A stretch of DNA of 64,000 nt from Apoderus coryli (GCA_911728435.2 OU452204.1:3906001-3970000); one strand, 5' to 3'. Numbered from the stretch's first letter, positions 51,280-61,989 are shown. Notes: generated by a model from the letters alone, not told the origin. Translations and numbers: made by a program.

Positions 51280-53366
51280 CAGGGTGGTCCAACGAAAAGT
51301 TTGCACCTAGCTTTTCTCTTTTTTTTGTAGTCGAATGCGAAAATGCTCGGACACGTCGATTTTGCTTTTGAGGGGGACACATTTTAAACATATTTTTCGA
51401 TCTGCGCCTTTAACCCCCTAGCGGGGGTGAGTAACAACCCTAAAATTTTAAATGGAAAGAGGGGTCTAATGACATATCATTTGAAAGGACACAAAATTGT
51501 CTTTCTAATGATACCCTATTTGTCGAATTTTACTAAAACAGTTAATACGAAAACGACTTTAAAGACATTAAGCCGATAATTTTGGTATTAATGAGAAATA
51601 CAAATAAGTTTTAATTATTGCGAGTGAAAACACCTGCAATCGTTAGTACATTCCAATGTTTGTTAGTTTTAACATTGCTTTGTAAAAAAAGTAAACAAGC
51701 TGTTAAATTGATTTATTAAAACGTTACATTAACAAATGTTGAAAATGTGACCCATTTGATTCCATACAATAATACAGATTTTGTTCAAATCTATTTCTAA
51801 CATTTTGTAGCATATCAGGTGTTATGTTTCTGCACTCTTCTGTAATGCGTTGGCGAAGATCTTCTATGGACTCGGGCTTCGTGGCAAAACATTTATTTTT
51901 TAAGTGCCCCCAAAGAAAAAAGTCTAAAGGCGATAAATCCGGTGACCTGGCAGGCCATTCAATTGGGCCCCTCCTTCCAATCCACCGTCCAGGGAACCGG
52001 TCATCTAAGAACTGTCTTACAGGAGCCACATAGTGCGGAGGTGCTCCATCTTGCTGGAAATAAAGCCGATCAGCAGTATGATTTTGGTCATCTTCTATTA
52101 TTTGTGTTATTAAAGGATCAATTGTGTCTTCAAGCATGTTTAGGTACACTTCACCAGTTAAATTTCCAGGAATAAAAAGTGGTCCTATAATATGATTTCC
52201 TAATATGCCACACCAGACGTTTATTTTTTGAGGATACTGGGTATGAACCTCACGGAATAAATGTGGGTTACTGTCATCCCAGTAACGGCAATTGTGCCTA
52301 TTTACAGCTCCATTCAAATAAAATGTGCATTCGTCGGAAAAACAAATGTTAAATAATAATTGCGGATCTTCAATTAAACGCTGGCTCATTGCTTCACAAA
52401 ATTGCAGCCTTCTATCAGGATCATCCTCATTTAGTTCCTGTACTAATTTGATTTTGTACGGATGAAATTTGTACGCTTTTAAAATTCGTATTATGGACGA
52501 ACGGGCGACACCTGAGGCTTCAGCTAGTTGACGGGTACTTTGACTATGATCCATTTCAACATGCCCTAAAACAGCGACTTCCACAGCTTCATTTCTGATC
52601 GGTTTCTGCGGCTGGTGTTTTACATTACAGACAGATCCGGTATCTACAAACTTTTTAACTAACTTGCCAACGTACACATCATTCACATTTTTATCGGGAT
52701 GTCTCTCATTAAATAAGCGAGCCGTAAGTCTAGCACTACTATTATTTTGAAAATAAAGTTTAACAATTTCAACTCGTTCTAGAATGGAATAAATCATTTT
52801 GTACGGTAAAAGTAAAATAACTTGAGAAGCAACCAAACTGAATCAATGAAAAGACTAAAATAAACGGTGTAAATTCTTTTCCTACACGTATCTGCAGTTT
52901 TTATTTCAACAAAAAACGCAAACGATTAGTGAGGAATTTAGTTCTGATAAATAAGATAGTGTTTTTGAAATCCCGTTTTTCTTCAAAGTAAATAATTTAG
53001 AAATGATTGTAGTTGTTTTCAGTCGTAATAATTAAAACTTATTTGTATTTCTCATTAATACCAAAATTATCGGCTTAATGTCTTTAAAGTCGTTTTCGTA
53101 TTAACTGTTTTAGTAAAATTCGACAAATAGGGTATCATTAGAAAGACAATTTTGTGTCCTTTCAAATGATATGTCATTAGACCCCTCTTTCCATTTAAAA
53201 TTTTAGGGTTGTTACTCACCCCCGCTAGGGGGTTAAAGGCGCAGATCGAAAAATATGTTTAAAATGTGTCCCCCTCAAAAGCAAAATCGACGTGTCCGAG
53301 CATTTTCGCATTCGACTACAAAAAAAAGAGAAAAGCTAGGTGCAAACTTTTCGTTGGACCACCCTG
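51280..53366. mobile_element. Intact long-TIR mariner-like transposon nested in another mariner
   Basis: 2087 bp between TA target sites (51278-51279 and 53367-53368). TIRs of about 340 bp (51280-51620 and 53030-53366) are nearly identical; they start CAGGGTGGTCCAACGAAAAG. The single coding frame (51724-52836, minus) is complete. Near-identical arms and an undamaged transposase point to recent or ongoing activity. Confidence 0.92.
51724..52836 (-). CDS. Mariner-like transposase, complete (DD41D spacing)
   Basis: 370 aa; Met14 (MIYSILERVEIVKLYF) is the likelier start. Residues 15-70 are a DUF4817-like helix-turn-helix for TIR binding (SSARLTARLFNERHPDKNVN, VGKLVKKFVDTGSV), residues 80-125 a second HTH (QSTRQLAEASGVARSSIIRI). 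The catalytic domain has Asp168 in FSDECTFYLNG, Asp263 in YFQQDGAPPHYV and Asp305 in RSPDLSPLDFFLWG, 41 residues after Asp263, so the triad is DD41D rather than the classical DD34D. GRWIGRRGPIEWPARSPDL is intact. It cuts and pastes DNA at TA sites. It is central in an element with complete TIRs. No disabling change is visible. Confidence 0.93.
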   Translation of the reverse strand: MVASQVILLLPYKMIYSILERVEIVKLYFQNNSSARLTARLFNERHPDKNVNDVYVGKLVKKFVDTGSVCNVKHQPQKPIRNEAVEVAVLGHVEMDHSQSTRQLAEASGVARSSIIRILKAYKFHPYKIKLVQELNEDDPDRRLQFCEAMSQRLIEDPQLLFNICFSDECTFYLNGAVNRHNCRYWDDSNPHLFREVHTQYPQKINVWCGILGNHIIGPLFIPGNLTGEVYLNMLEDTIDPLITQIIEDDQNHTADRLYFQQDGAPPHYVAPVRQFLDDRFPGRWIGRRGPIEWPARSPDLSPLDFFLWGHLKNKCFATKPESIEDLRQRITEECRNITPDMLQNVRNRFEQNLYYCMESNGSHFQHLLM

Positions 53367-54079
53367 TATATATTTGGAAAGGTAATTTAATTTCCAAAAC
53401 GAATATATAAAATTACAAGTTTATGTCATAGTTTCAACACCAGTCTTAAAAAAACTAGAGACACCACTGGATTCCTCTCAAAAAAGTGCCTTGCGAATGT
53501 TTTCACAGAAACAAAAAATACCTAATCATAAATAAATAAGTTACAGGGGTATGTTAAAAATGCACAAAAGTCAAAACCACCCTGTATGTTTGAAACGGTT
53601 CAAGATATCGAGGTGCGGTTTTCAGCATTTGATTTCGTTTGAAAATCGAGCTCGTGACATCTAGGTTAGTTTTCTTCTAACTCCTCTAGAAATCGGTGTT
53701 TCCTATCAAATGTGTAATTTGGACCACCCTGTACAATTTATAAATTGTTTTTTTTTTCTGAAGAATGAAATAAGCATATTAATATTGAAAAACATAATAA
53801 ACTAGTGAAGAAAAATGGATATGTCTTATCTAAAATTCTAGACTGTGTAAAATTTTGTGCTGCCTTTGAGCTGGCTGTTCATGGCCACAAGCTTCATAAA
53901 ATCCTAGTAGGTATATTTAGAGCCATCATAGATTTTTCTACCTAGCACTAAGACATCATTAGCAGCAAATGGTTGTAGTTTTCCGTTATACCTTCTTTAG
54001 CAAACGGTTCCATTTGAGAAAATTAACTTATGCCTATTTTTAATAGTATAGATAACAATACAGTAGTTTGCGATCACCC

Positions 54080-54500
54080 TGTAACCTTATGGGTGAATCT
54101 ATTAAGACAGTTCATTTTTCTAAGATATTCTTCATCTATACCGTCATAATTTCCAGAGTCTGTCTATTCAGGTTACCAAATAGTAAATATGTTCCAGAGA
54201 CCTGTTTTGGGCCAAAGAAACAGTTGAAGATATGTATAGAGAACTGTTAAGAAAAAATACTCCAAAACATATAAGTAAGGAATCCAAAATACAATTATAT
54301 AATATAGGCTGTTCCATTTGAAATAAGAAAGTTGGTATTAACTTCCGGTATAAGCGGAAGTGGCACAAATGCCAAAATATTTTAGAAGTATAGATTGTAT
54401 TGACCTACCTAAGTAACCAAATTTTCAAAGTGATCCGTTGTATAGTTCTCCATAAACGTCTAATACATCATCCTCCTTGAGACACCCTGTATATTAAATC
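54080..54500. mobile_element. MITE-like repeat with ACTTCCGGT palindrome (copy 2, inverted)
   Basis: AACTTCCGGTATAAGCGGAA at 54340-54359 and the blocks GAGACCTGTTTTGGGCCAAA, AATACTCCAAAACATATAAG and TTCCATTTGAAATAAGAAAG mirror the 21.7-kb copy. The outer ends GATCACCCTGTAAC (about 54072) and GAGACACCCTGTATA (about 54480) are in the same orientation, so boundaries are unclear. Confidence 0.55.
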
Positions 54501-54509
54501 AAATTCAAC

Positions 54510-54740
54510 TCTAGCAAATGGGTGGTCCTTCGCACCAAGCAATATTTAACGTTTTGTTTCGACATGGTTATGACACTGTTTTTGGGAAAGTTTTGTGACT
54601 GATGATGTTGAAAGCTGTTGCTTTCAAAACATGTTTCACATAAGTTAATTTTGGATGAATAAACTTGTGGAGGTGACGTTTTGTTTTAATACATTGCACT
54701 CCACGAAGAGAATCGACTACTTCTTTAAGTTAAATAAATA
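54510..54740 (+). mobile_element. PLE-like end with decayed hammerhead
   Basis: TGTGA, then CTGATGA, then a TGAAAGC/GCTTTCA hairpin with loop TGTT, then AAAC, AT, GTT and TCACA (about 54594-54640) reproduce a type I hammerhead: stem I pairs TGTGA with TCACA and stem III is AC/GT. The invariant G after stem II is A, which should abolish cleavage. GAATAAACTTGTGGAGGTGA follows, as in the 29.5-kb PLE end. Confidence 0.6.
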
Positions 54741-54765
54741 TTTGTATGCAGCAGTGGCGGCTTGT

Positions 54766-56202
54766 CCTGTGAAGCAAGTGAAGCAACGCTTCACCTAAAT
54801 AATCAGTAAAATTAATAATATTTAAGTATTTAATTTTATTTTATGGTGTAATTATTTTTCTCCATATAAAATTTAATCTATAAATTAATGTATACTTAAT
54901 TTTCAACCGGCCTTACCATAAAACTGTAATTTTAAATTTCGTCTTCATCTGAAGCAGGCTTTATCGTATATCGATACCTATTTAACATACTCAATTTACA
55001 TACCTATAGGTATTTCCCTCTTTTTTTATTCGTGTAATAATAGTAAAACATATTTTATTTCGGTCTCGCTCTTCCCTGTGTACCGCAGTTAACACCCTTG
55101 CCAGTTGCCAGTGCTTGTGTCCTCTGCCAATAGCCTATTTATTTATCATACACATTCTTATGCAGATGAAGCGTGCCTCAAAGCATTTTCATCTATAATT
55201 GAGCAACAATGGGCAACACTGCCATCTGGCATATACCCACTATACAACCACCTATCGCCGTTCGTATAAACATAGTTGCCAGCGGTAATTGTACTAAGCA
55301 TAGCATACGAATCTTGGCATTAAAAAAACACTATAATGTAAAATAAGGTTATATAACAACGCTTGGCGAGTGTTTTGTATACCTATATGTCGATTATTAT
55401 TTTGATTATATCTATCTCTATCACACAGTTGCAAATTTCCAGTGCTCTTCTAAATGCTAATATTATTGTTATTTACTTTTCGGGAAGCTTAAGTTTTGAT
55501 TTTTGATATTTTGAATACAAATTAGTCTGTCTATTTAAGTTACCTACATATTTAATTTAGGTTTTAAAATCTAAAAAAGTAGTGAACAAATTAAAAAAAT
55601 ATATATACCTACGGTTAATAATTAGTAGGTACCTACTATTTTTATCAAAAATAAATCGGTAGGTACCGTAAAATATTGTATTTTTAATAATATAATATAT
55701 TATAGTATCTCATACTTTAATATGGAAGAAGCAACTGGAAGTAAATTATATTTACGCTGACATCAGGTAAGCGCAGTTATTATGAAAAATGATAGTTTAT
55801 TTTTTAATTTTAACTAAAGTTACGTTTTTTTAATCAACACTCCTTTTAAGAACAGAAAAATTCTGTTAAAAATATACAGATACAGATTTAAATAAATGTT
55901 TGATAAATATAAATAAAGGCAAATGCATAAAAGCTGAGCTTTTATTAATACCTGGTACCTATGAGACGTATTATGATTTGCTAACAGGTAGCATAAAAGT
56001 AATTTGATTGACAGTTTCATAAAATGTGTTTTATTTAGTATTATTATGAAGTAGGTACATATATTCTAGATATCAATTACACTTTAATTAAAGTTTTTAA
56101 GAAAACAATACTTCGGTGAGGTACCTACTTATAAACATAACCTATATTTTATGCAGTTGACGAAGTAGGGATATCCCTATTAATTTTAGCTACCTATTAA
56201 AT
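54766..56202. other. Internal hAT sequence without coding capacity
   Basis: The first part (TGAAGCAAGTGAAGCAACGC, about 54775) may be subterminal binding sequence. The 66-aa minus frame at 55820-56020 is of low complexity. No transposase motif is present. Confidence 0.45.
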
Positions 56203-57372
56203 ATAATAATAATAATAATAATACCTTTATTAACCCAACAAACCAAGTGATTTACATAGAGTAACAAAATTAACTTAACAATAATAATAAAATAATAATA
56301 AAAGCATAATTAATTAATCTACAAATAGTTATGGAACCCCAACCCAACTTATATTAACAAATACAATGATAATAACCTAACCAGCAGCAGCAACTATATC
56401 AATCACAATAATCTAACAATATAATACAAAAAGAGGACACCGAAAAAAAATATATATATCTATGACAGTGGTATATGGCGTTTGCACTTTTGCTTAAATT
56501 TGGGATAACTTAAACTTTTGATGTCGTTTGGCAGTCTGTTATATTCCATTATACCTTTATAATACAACGAGCGTCTGCCATACTCAGAAAAGAAACGAGT
56601 TGTCTCCAACAGAACACTATTACGTGTTCGATATGAATGGATATCATACCGATTCAGAAGTGAAATATTACTATGACGCTGATTTAGTACGACTTGATGA
56701 ATAAATAGATCAATCTGTAAGCGATAGAGACTCTCAATGGATCTTATTTTAAACTCATCATAGAGTTTTTTTTGTGGAGTATATAACAGGCAATGAATAA
56801 ATCACCTTTATCGCTCTATTCTGCAATACACGAAGTGGATGAATCACAGTCTCTGTCGCCGTAGCCCAAACTAATGTTAACTACTGCAAACGAGAGTGGA
56901 CCAACACAAAATAAAGCGACCTTAAATATTCATCAGGTACAGTACCGCTTATTCGGGGGAGTGCACCAATCGGAGCCACAATCCTTCTCCTTAAAATGTT
57001 GACATGTTCAGACCATGTTAAACGCTGATCAATTACTAATCCTAAAAATTTTATAGATGTTACATGTGCTAAAGTAATATTACTTTCCCGTACTGGATTG
57101 GTGTCAACTGATGAGGGATCTCTGGATATAATCATATAACATGATTTTTTAGTATTCAGAACTAATCTATGATTATTAAGCCATTTGCCGAGCAAATGTA
57201 TATCGTGTTGCATTTGAGATTTTAAATCATCAACAGACTTAGCATAGTAAAAAATTGTTGTATCGTCGGCGTAAAGAACAACACTACCCTTTATTCGTAA
57301 GTTTGACAATGAATTTATGTATATAAAAAAAAGAGTAGGGCCTAATATAGATCCCTGCGGAACACCCATGAC
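56203..57372 (-). pseudogene. Non-LTR RT fragment inserted in the hAT element
   Basis: It reads MGVPQGSILGPTLFFIYINS, VVLYADDTTIFYYAKS, SIKFLGLVIDQRLTWSEHVN, YLRSLYFVLVHSRLQ, then after two stops LTLVWATATETVIHP, NRAIKVIYSLP, FKIRSIESLYRLQIDLFIHQ and YNRLPNDIKSLSYPKFKQK. A 3' UTR ends in (ATT)n at about 56205-56222 (plus-strand AATAATAAT). The 5' end is truncated just before GVPQGS at 57372, next to the hAT right terminus. Confidence 0.88.
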
Positions 57373-57425
57373 TTTATTTTATGCTTCATCACATTAAACT
57401 GCCACAAGCCGCCACTGGTAGGCAG

Positions 57426-58590
57426 TATCAGTGAGGTGCATTATTGAATTAATTAATCAGTGTTATTGGAAGTAAGACGTTGCTCCCCTCTCGCAACACC
57501 AATGTCGGTTAATTATAGGAAGCAAGAGTTTGTAAATGTGCAATTTTTTAAAACAGCTTTTATAGTAATTAAGAGCCTTAAGAAATTGCTAATTAATTAA
57601 TATAAGATTCAACCAATTCAATGTGAATTTGAACGAACAGGTATCAGTTTCATAAAAAATAAAAATAATAATTAAACGTATGCGTGTTAGTTTTACCACA
57701 ATAATATTACCCAATACATTTAAAATAAATACTAATTACTCACTACATATAAATGCAAGTCAGTAAAGGACCACAATTTATTTTTATACGCAAATATTTC
57801 TGGCACAGAACCTACGTCTGATATTTGAAATACCCAAAAATAACAATTTCTTATTATAATTTTTACCTCTGTCAAAACATTTTTATAAAATATTTCAAAC
57901 CAAACATAACTGACCTTTAATAAATTTCATTCCGTTTGATATAATATGAAACCATAAAGTATCCTAATGAAATTATTAAAATACACCAGGCATGTTGCCC
58001 TCTAAAGGCTGGCGTTTCAATTTTTCACCGACTTATTGTAATAGTAATATTATTTGAAAATTTAGTTACCGGTGAAAAGGACGCGAAAAAGCAACTGGGC
58101 GTCGCGCTGCTTGGCGTCTTTAATTCAGAGATGTATCCACATATGTATTTCTGTTACGTACAGGAAACGTGGACGGACGGACGGACGGTAGACAGAAGTA
58201 CATACCAGGAGTGAAACAAACATCAAAGAAATTATTATAGATTTAGGCATTAAAATTTTCTACCTAATACCAGTTGTTCTTTTATACACTGAAAAAAATA
58301 TTGTACGTAAAACCAATGAATGGTTGTCATCAATATTTTGAACATTAATATTATGAATTGGTCACTGTTTCAATGAATTTTGATCATAAATTAATAATTT
58401 CATACATAGAAACAATGTACGATGAAACATTAATCAATAAATGCAAGACATCGAAAATTTATGTTTTTTTTCATCAATATAATGTCACTATTTATTGCTT
58501 CAATGTTTTAAATTTATTAATTTATGCTCTTCGCCTTTAACACAATAATTTGTAAATCATACACCTATGAACAGCGACCATAAAAACTAA
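57426..58590. other. No supported gene; GGAC tract
   Basis: AT-rich. A short GGACGGACGGACGG tract (about 58174-58188) followed by AGACAGA, and ACACTGAAAAAAATATTGTA at about 58289, are words also seen near other repeats (60890). No coding motif. Confidence 0.4.
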
Positions 58591-58594
58591 TTTA

Positions 58595-58777
58595 GTGCTA
58601 TCCGCTAAGCTATGTTCTAAAGATGCCAGTGGAAAGATAAGCCATTTAAAGTACGCAATACAAGACTCTCAAGAATCTTTTTTATTTTGTGCTAAAACAG
58701 TTCAAGAAATAGAAGAACATATAATAAACCTTAAAGGAAGAAAATCTGCAATTCAACCGTACTTATGGGTTCTATAA
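58595..58777 (+). CDS. Short uncharacterised frame, possibly the C-terminus of a longer protein
   Basis: 60 codons: MLSAKLCSKDASGKISHLKY, AIQDSQESFLFCAKTVQEIE, EHIINLKGRKSAIQPYLWVL. The composition is protein-like (balanced, amphipathic helix in EIEEHIINLK) and the frame is open upstream for some codons. I do not recognise the family. It may be a decayed transposon or host gene fragment. Confidence 0.3.
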   Translation: MLSAKLCSKDASGKISHLKYAIQDSQESFLFCAKTVQEIEEHIINLKGRKSAIQPYLWVL

Positions 58778-58825
58778 GTCTATTCTAAAGGCGCACACTG
58801 TTTACTTAAAAACCTGTTATTTTGA

Positions 58826-59930
58826 TTAATAATAATAATATAATAAATGACTTTATTGAGAACTTAGAAAAGTTACACAAAAGGCGAAGTCGATGCACAG
58901 CCTCCTAGCTTAACATATTAGCAATACTAAAGATAACTGCATAATAATAACAACAACAAAAACCCTGATACATAAAAAAAGGCAATGATTCCTGGATGCC
59001 CTGCGGCACTACGCAATGTCCTGGGCCCAGACACTGCCGTTCCCAAAATGACAACCTGACTTCTATCATTCACATATGTTCCGAGTAGAGACACAGCAGA
59101 CTCCCCAAAGCCCAGGTAACCCACAATGGCCAGCAACAAACCATGACCAATGCGGTCAAATGCCCCTTGCGTAGTCCAACAGCAGCAATGCCGTCAATCG
59201 ACCCTGATCTACCGCCCTTAATGCATCATCCAGTATTTTAAGTCATGTCGTGGAGCAACTGTGACCCTGACGGAACCCAGACTGGACCTTTGACAACAAC
59301 CCATGCCCATCAAGATATGTTTTCATTTGATTGCAGATCACTCTCTCAATAACCTTGGAGATCGCTGGGAGTATTTTAATCGGTCTATAAGATCCTTAAA
59401 TGTTGATGGAGTTGTAGTTTTGGGATTGGAATGACATTGGCTTCTTTCCAACATGTTGGGAAGTTCCTCGTTTCTATATAGTAATTAACTAGATGCTGTA
59501 TAAAGGGCATTATAAACGGACAACTACTACTACTAGCATATTAATACTGATCATGTCACTGCCTACAGCATTTGACTTAATCCCAAGCAATGCATCAAGT
59601 ATCTCCCCATGATCCACCATTGTAAATTCAAAGTTAATATCAGGCCTAATTTTATTACCTAAGTAAAAATTGATCGTTCCTGGATCAAAAAATCATTAAT
59701 ATTATCAACATCATGAATAAATGACGGTATTGTGATATTTTCCCTTGCATAAATGTTTAGATCTCGTAATAATTTCCAATTTTGTTTAGAAGAATTTCCG
59801 CGGACTTTAGTTTCCAAATATAGTTTTTCTTCCCTTTTCACCTCAGACGACAGACGAATCTGACATGTTTTGCATTTAATATTAACTAAATTTAAAATAA
59901 AGCCTTTAGATTTCGAGTGTCGTACAAATA
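58826..59930 (-). pseudogene. Decayed non-LTR RT with large internal deletion
   Basis: From the right it reads MKREEKLYLETKVRGNSSKQ, then FPTCWKEANVIPIPK, VICNQMKTYLDGHGLLSKVQ, SGFRQGHSC, LTALLLLDYARGI, FDRIGHGLLLAIVGYLGFGE, TYVNDRSQVVILG and a broken GVPQG (reads GHPG). After that the palm with the YADD box is deleted and the 3' UTR follows, ending CAATAAAGTCATTTATT with an (ATT)n tail at 58826-58842. Multiple stops. Confidence 0.82.
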
Positions 59931-60094
59931 TGATTTAATTTATTTACAAAGCAGGTGCATCAAATCAATGGACGTACAGCAAGATAATTTTGAGTCTTAT
60001 TTGGGCTTTTAAATTCTCTAACACATAATACACATGTACCTATATGCTCGCGATTATTGATTGAATACAGAACAATAATCTCAATCTTTCGTAA

Positions 60095-60425
60095 TAATAA
60101 TTTCCGGCGAACACAATTACGTAAAACAATTATTATAACCCAATGTAATAATCAGCTAACATTGGTTTAACGTACAAAAGTCATAGATTCATGTTTCTCG
60201 TTCGTAACAATAATAACCTTCAGACATCGGTTTAATGTACAAAAGTCATAGATTAATGTTCATCGTTCGTAACATTAATAACCAGCTAACATCGGTTTTA
60301 CGTATTGGAGACATAAACTAGTCTTCATCGTTCGTAACATTAACAACCTGGTAACATCGTTTTAACGTACAGGAGTTATAAATTAATGTCCATCATTCGT
60401 AAGATCAATAACCGGCGAGCATAAA
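60095..60425. repeat. Tandem repeat, about five units of 65 bp
   Basis: Units start at about 60163, 60229, 60294 and 60359 with a degenerate one before. Each has GGTTTAACGTAC, AAAGTCATAGATT, ATG, TCGTTCGTAACA and TAATAACC. Divergence between units is about 15-25%. Each unit contains the self-complementary GTTCGTAAC-like and TTAACGTAC-like words. Confidence 0.8.
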
Positions 60426-60712
60426 TTTATGTTCTTTATTTATTAATTCAACGTACAGAATTCGCTACCGAATTTATGTACGAACGTTCATTGTATTAAT
60501 GTCACCCATCATCGGCTCAAATTTAATGTTGACGTTCATTGATTTGAAGCACTTTTTTATTAATATCACGTACCTTTTCGGTTCACTGTACCAAAAAATT
60601 AAACTCAAAGTTAATATATCAAGTATTTTATAGGTACCTCTTTTACATTCCCGACCCAGGGAAAGTTTTATGAACGCGCTAAAAAAAATTGAGATTAAGA
60701 CCGATATAACCC

Positions 60713-60890
60713 TTTGAAGTTCCCTGAGAGGACTAAGAATATTTCCAGAGGGAAATCTGTTTGTCTGTATCCATTTTTCCACGAAAGCGCCTAAACCCAC
60801 AACCAATTGAGCCAAATTTTGGTGTATAAGTTTGAGAGAATAATAGAATGAACCCATAAGTTAATATCGCTGTGATATGGGTACACTGAA
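60713..60890. repeat. Dispersed non-coding repeat with TTTGTCTGT motif (copy 2)
   Basis: Second copy of the 4868-5070 family, same orientation. Confidence 0.6.
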
Positions 60891-61389
60891 AAAAATTCTA
60901 AAGATGAACCCTAATAAATAATTATTTGGCTTTTGTTTGTTTAACTCAAACAAAATTTATTTGACTCAAATAAACAGTGTTTGTCCGGAATAAATAGAGT
61001 TATTTGATTTTTTAAATATATTTATTTGGCCTGGGCTGCTTTGGCAGAAATAAATATTTATTTAATTTAAATATCAGATTAAAGTTAATTCCTGGTTATT
61101 TGAAACAAGTCTACCGTTATTTGAATCAAATAAGTAATAATAAAATGAGCCGACGCGCATGGCTGTTGGGGATTCAACTCCATAGCGCACGCATCTTAAT
61201 TTAGTATTAGTCCAATGTAGAAGGTGGTATTTATTGTGTTAGTTATAACTTATACCTATATATTATATAATAAATAAAAAATAATGTCCGTTTAATCGTT
61301 GTTATAGTGGTGTGGAACCTAGAGCACTTATATGACCCCTTTTCGAATGTAAGTGCCTAAATGTTATAAGTTAATTATAATTAAAACGG
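60891..61389. other. No supported gene
   Basis: AT-rich sequence with repeated CAAATAAAT-like words, similar in style to 62840-63660. Confidence 0.4.
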
Positions 61390-61940
61390 TAACAAAAAAA
61401 TCTTAGAAATGGGCTTGTTTAACAAAACAAGACTTAAAATCCGAGAGTTTGTCTGTCAACCACTATACATTCACCAGACGGCCGTTTCGTCGATCCACGA
61501 CTCATCAGTGGTGGGGTATATTATTTACGAGAGTTTGGCTGTCAACTACTGACCAGTAGTTGACAGCCAAACTCTCGTAAATAATGTGGTATATACCCCA
61601 CACGGTACAGAGATGTAAAAGGATGTGTTTGGCGACATCTAGTTTTATCGTTGCTAGTACGCCGAGTGAACACCAGTTCCTATATCGGCTGCCTGGGAGG
61701 TCTCTGACCCCATAAAGCAACTACCAACACATAGACGCGCCGATACTCCCTTAAGTCTTGTTTGTTAAACAAGCCCATTTCAAATATATGCGATCCCGCT
61801 GAAGGGAGTATCGGCGCGTCTATGTGTTGGTAGTTGCTTTATGGGGTCAGAGACCTCCCAGGCAGCCGATATAGGAACTGTTGTTTACTCGGCGTACTAC
61901 CAACGATAAAACTAGATGTCGCCAAACACATCCTTTTACC
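61390..61940. repeat. Palindrome-rich block around a hammerhead ribozyme
   Basis: Three nested inverted repeats: 61511-61551 with 61554-61601 (GAGAGTTTGGCTGTCAACTA and inverse, almost no loop), 61613-61751 with 61802-61940 (about 138-bp arms, near-identical, for example CCGATACTCCCTT and inverse), and 61407-61438 with 61751-61781 (AAATGGGCTTGTTTAACA and inverse). CGAGAGTTTGTCTGTCAACC at 61442 recurs directly as CGAGAGTTTGGCTGTCAACT at 61529, 87 bp apart, with the hammerhead between. Confidence 0.85.
61471..61514 (-). ncRNA. Type I hammerhead ribozyme, complete architecture
   Basis: On the minus strand from 61513: CACCA (stem I), CTGATGA (conserved box), GTCG-TGGAT-CGAC (stem II with 5-base loop), GAAA, a minimal stem III (AC-GGCC-GT), C at the cleavage position (61477), then TGGTG closing stem I. 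All invariant core bases (CUGANGA, GAAA, UH) are present and all three stems pair. Hammerheads with such short stem III are known from Penelope-like elements and animal retrozymes, where they process element RNA. A PLE endonuclease fragment lies 500 bp away on the opposite strand. Self-cleavage is predicted, not shown. Confidence 0.88.
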
Positions 61941-61989
61941 AAAAAATCTTAAATTGCTTGCATACTAATGAATGATTGTTTCATGTACG

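Larger units (their letters stand above)
49755..53731. mobile_element. Outer mariner-like transposon with TIRs of about 450 bp, interrupted
   Basis: Ends CAGGGTGGTCACTTTTGAT and (inverse) CAGGGTGGTCCAAATTACAC lie next to TA dinucleotides at 49753-49754 and 53732-53733. The left TIR runs 49755 to about 50225. The right TIR is in two pieces, 51195-51277 and 53369-53731, because a second mariner inserted at a TA inside it. Without the insert the element is about 1.89 kb. It encodes a dead plus-strand transposase. Confidence 0.88.
54752..57417. mobile_element. hAT-type non-autonomous transposon with 8-bp target duplication
   Basis: Ends CAGTGGCGGCTTGTCC and ACAAGCCGCCACTG are inverse. GTATGCAG (54744-54751) and GTAGGCAG (57418-57425) are the 8-bp target duplication with one mismatch. 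The termini resemble those of the 8885-10353 hAT (CAGTGGCGGCTT), so the same or a related transposase probably mobilised both. The interior carries a non-LTR fragment (56203-57372) and otherwise no transposase. Confidence 0.88.

Noticed and set aside
54510..54640. Active hammerhead ribozyme at 54.6 kb
   Set aside because: All stems pair, but the invariant G after stem II is A, which should abolish cleavage; reported only as a relic.
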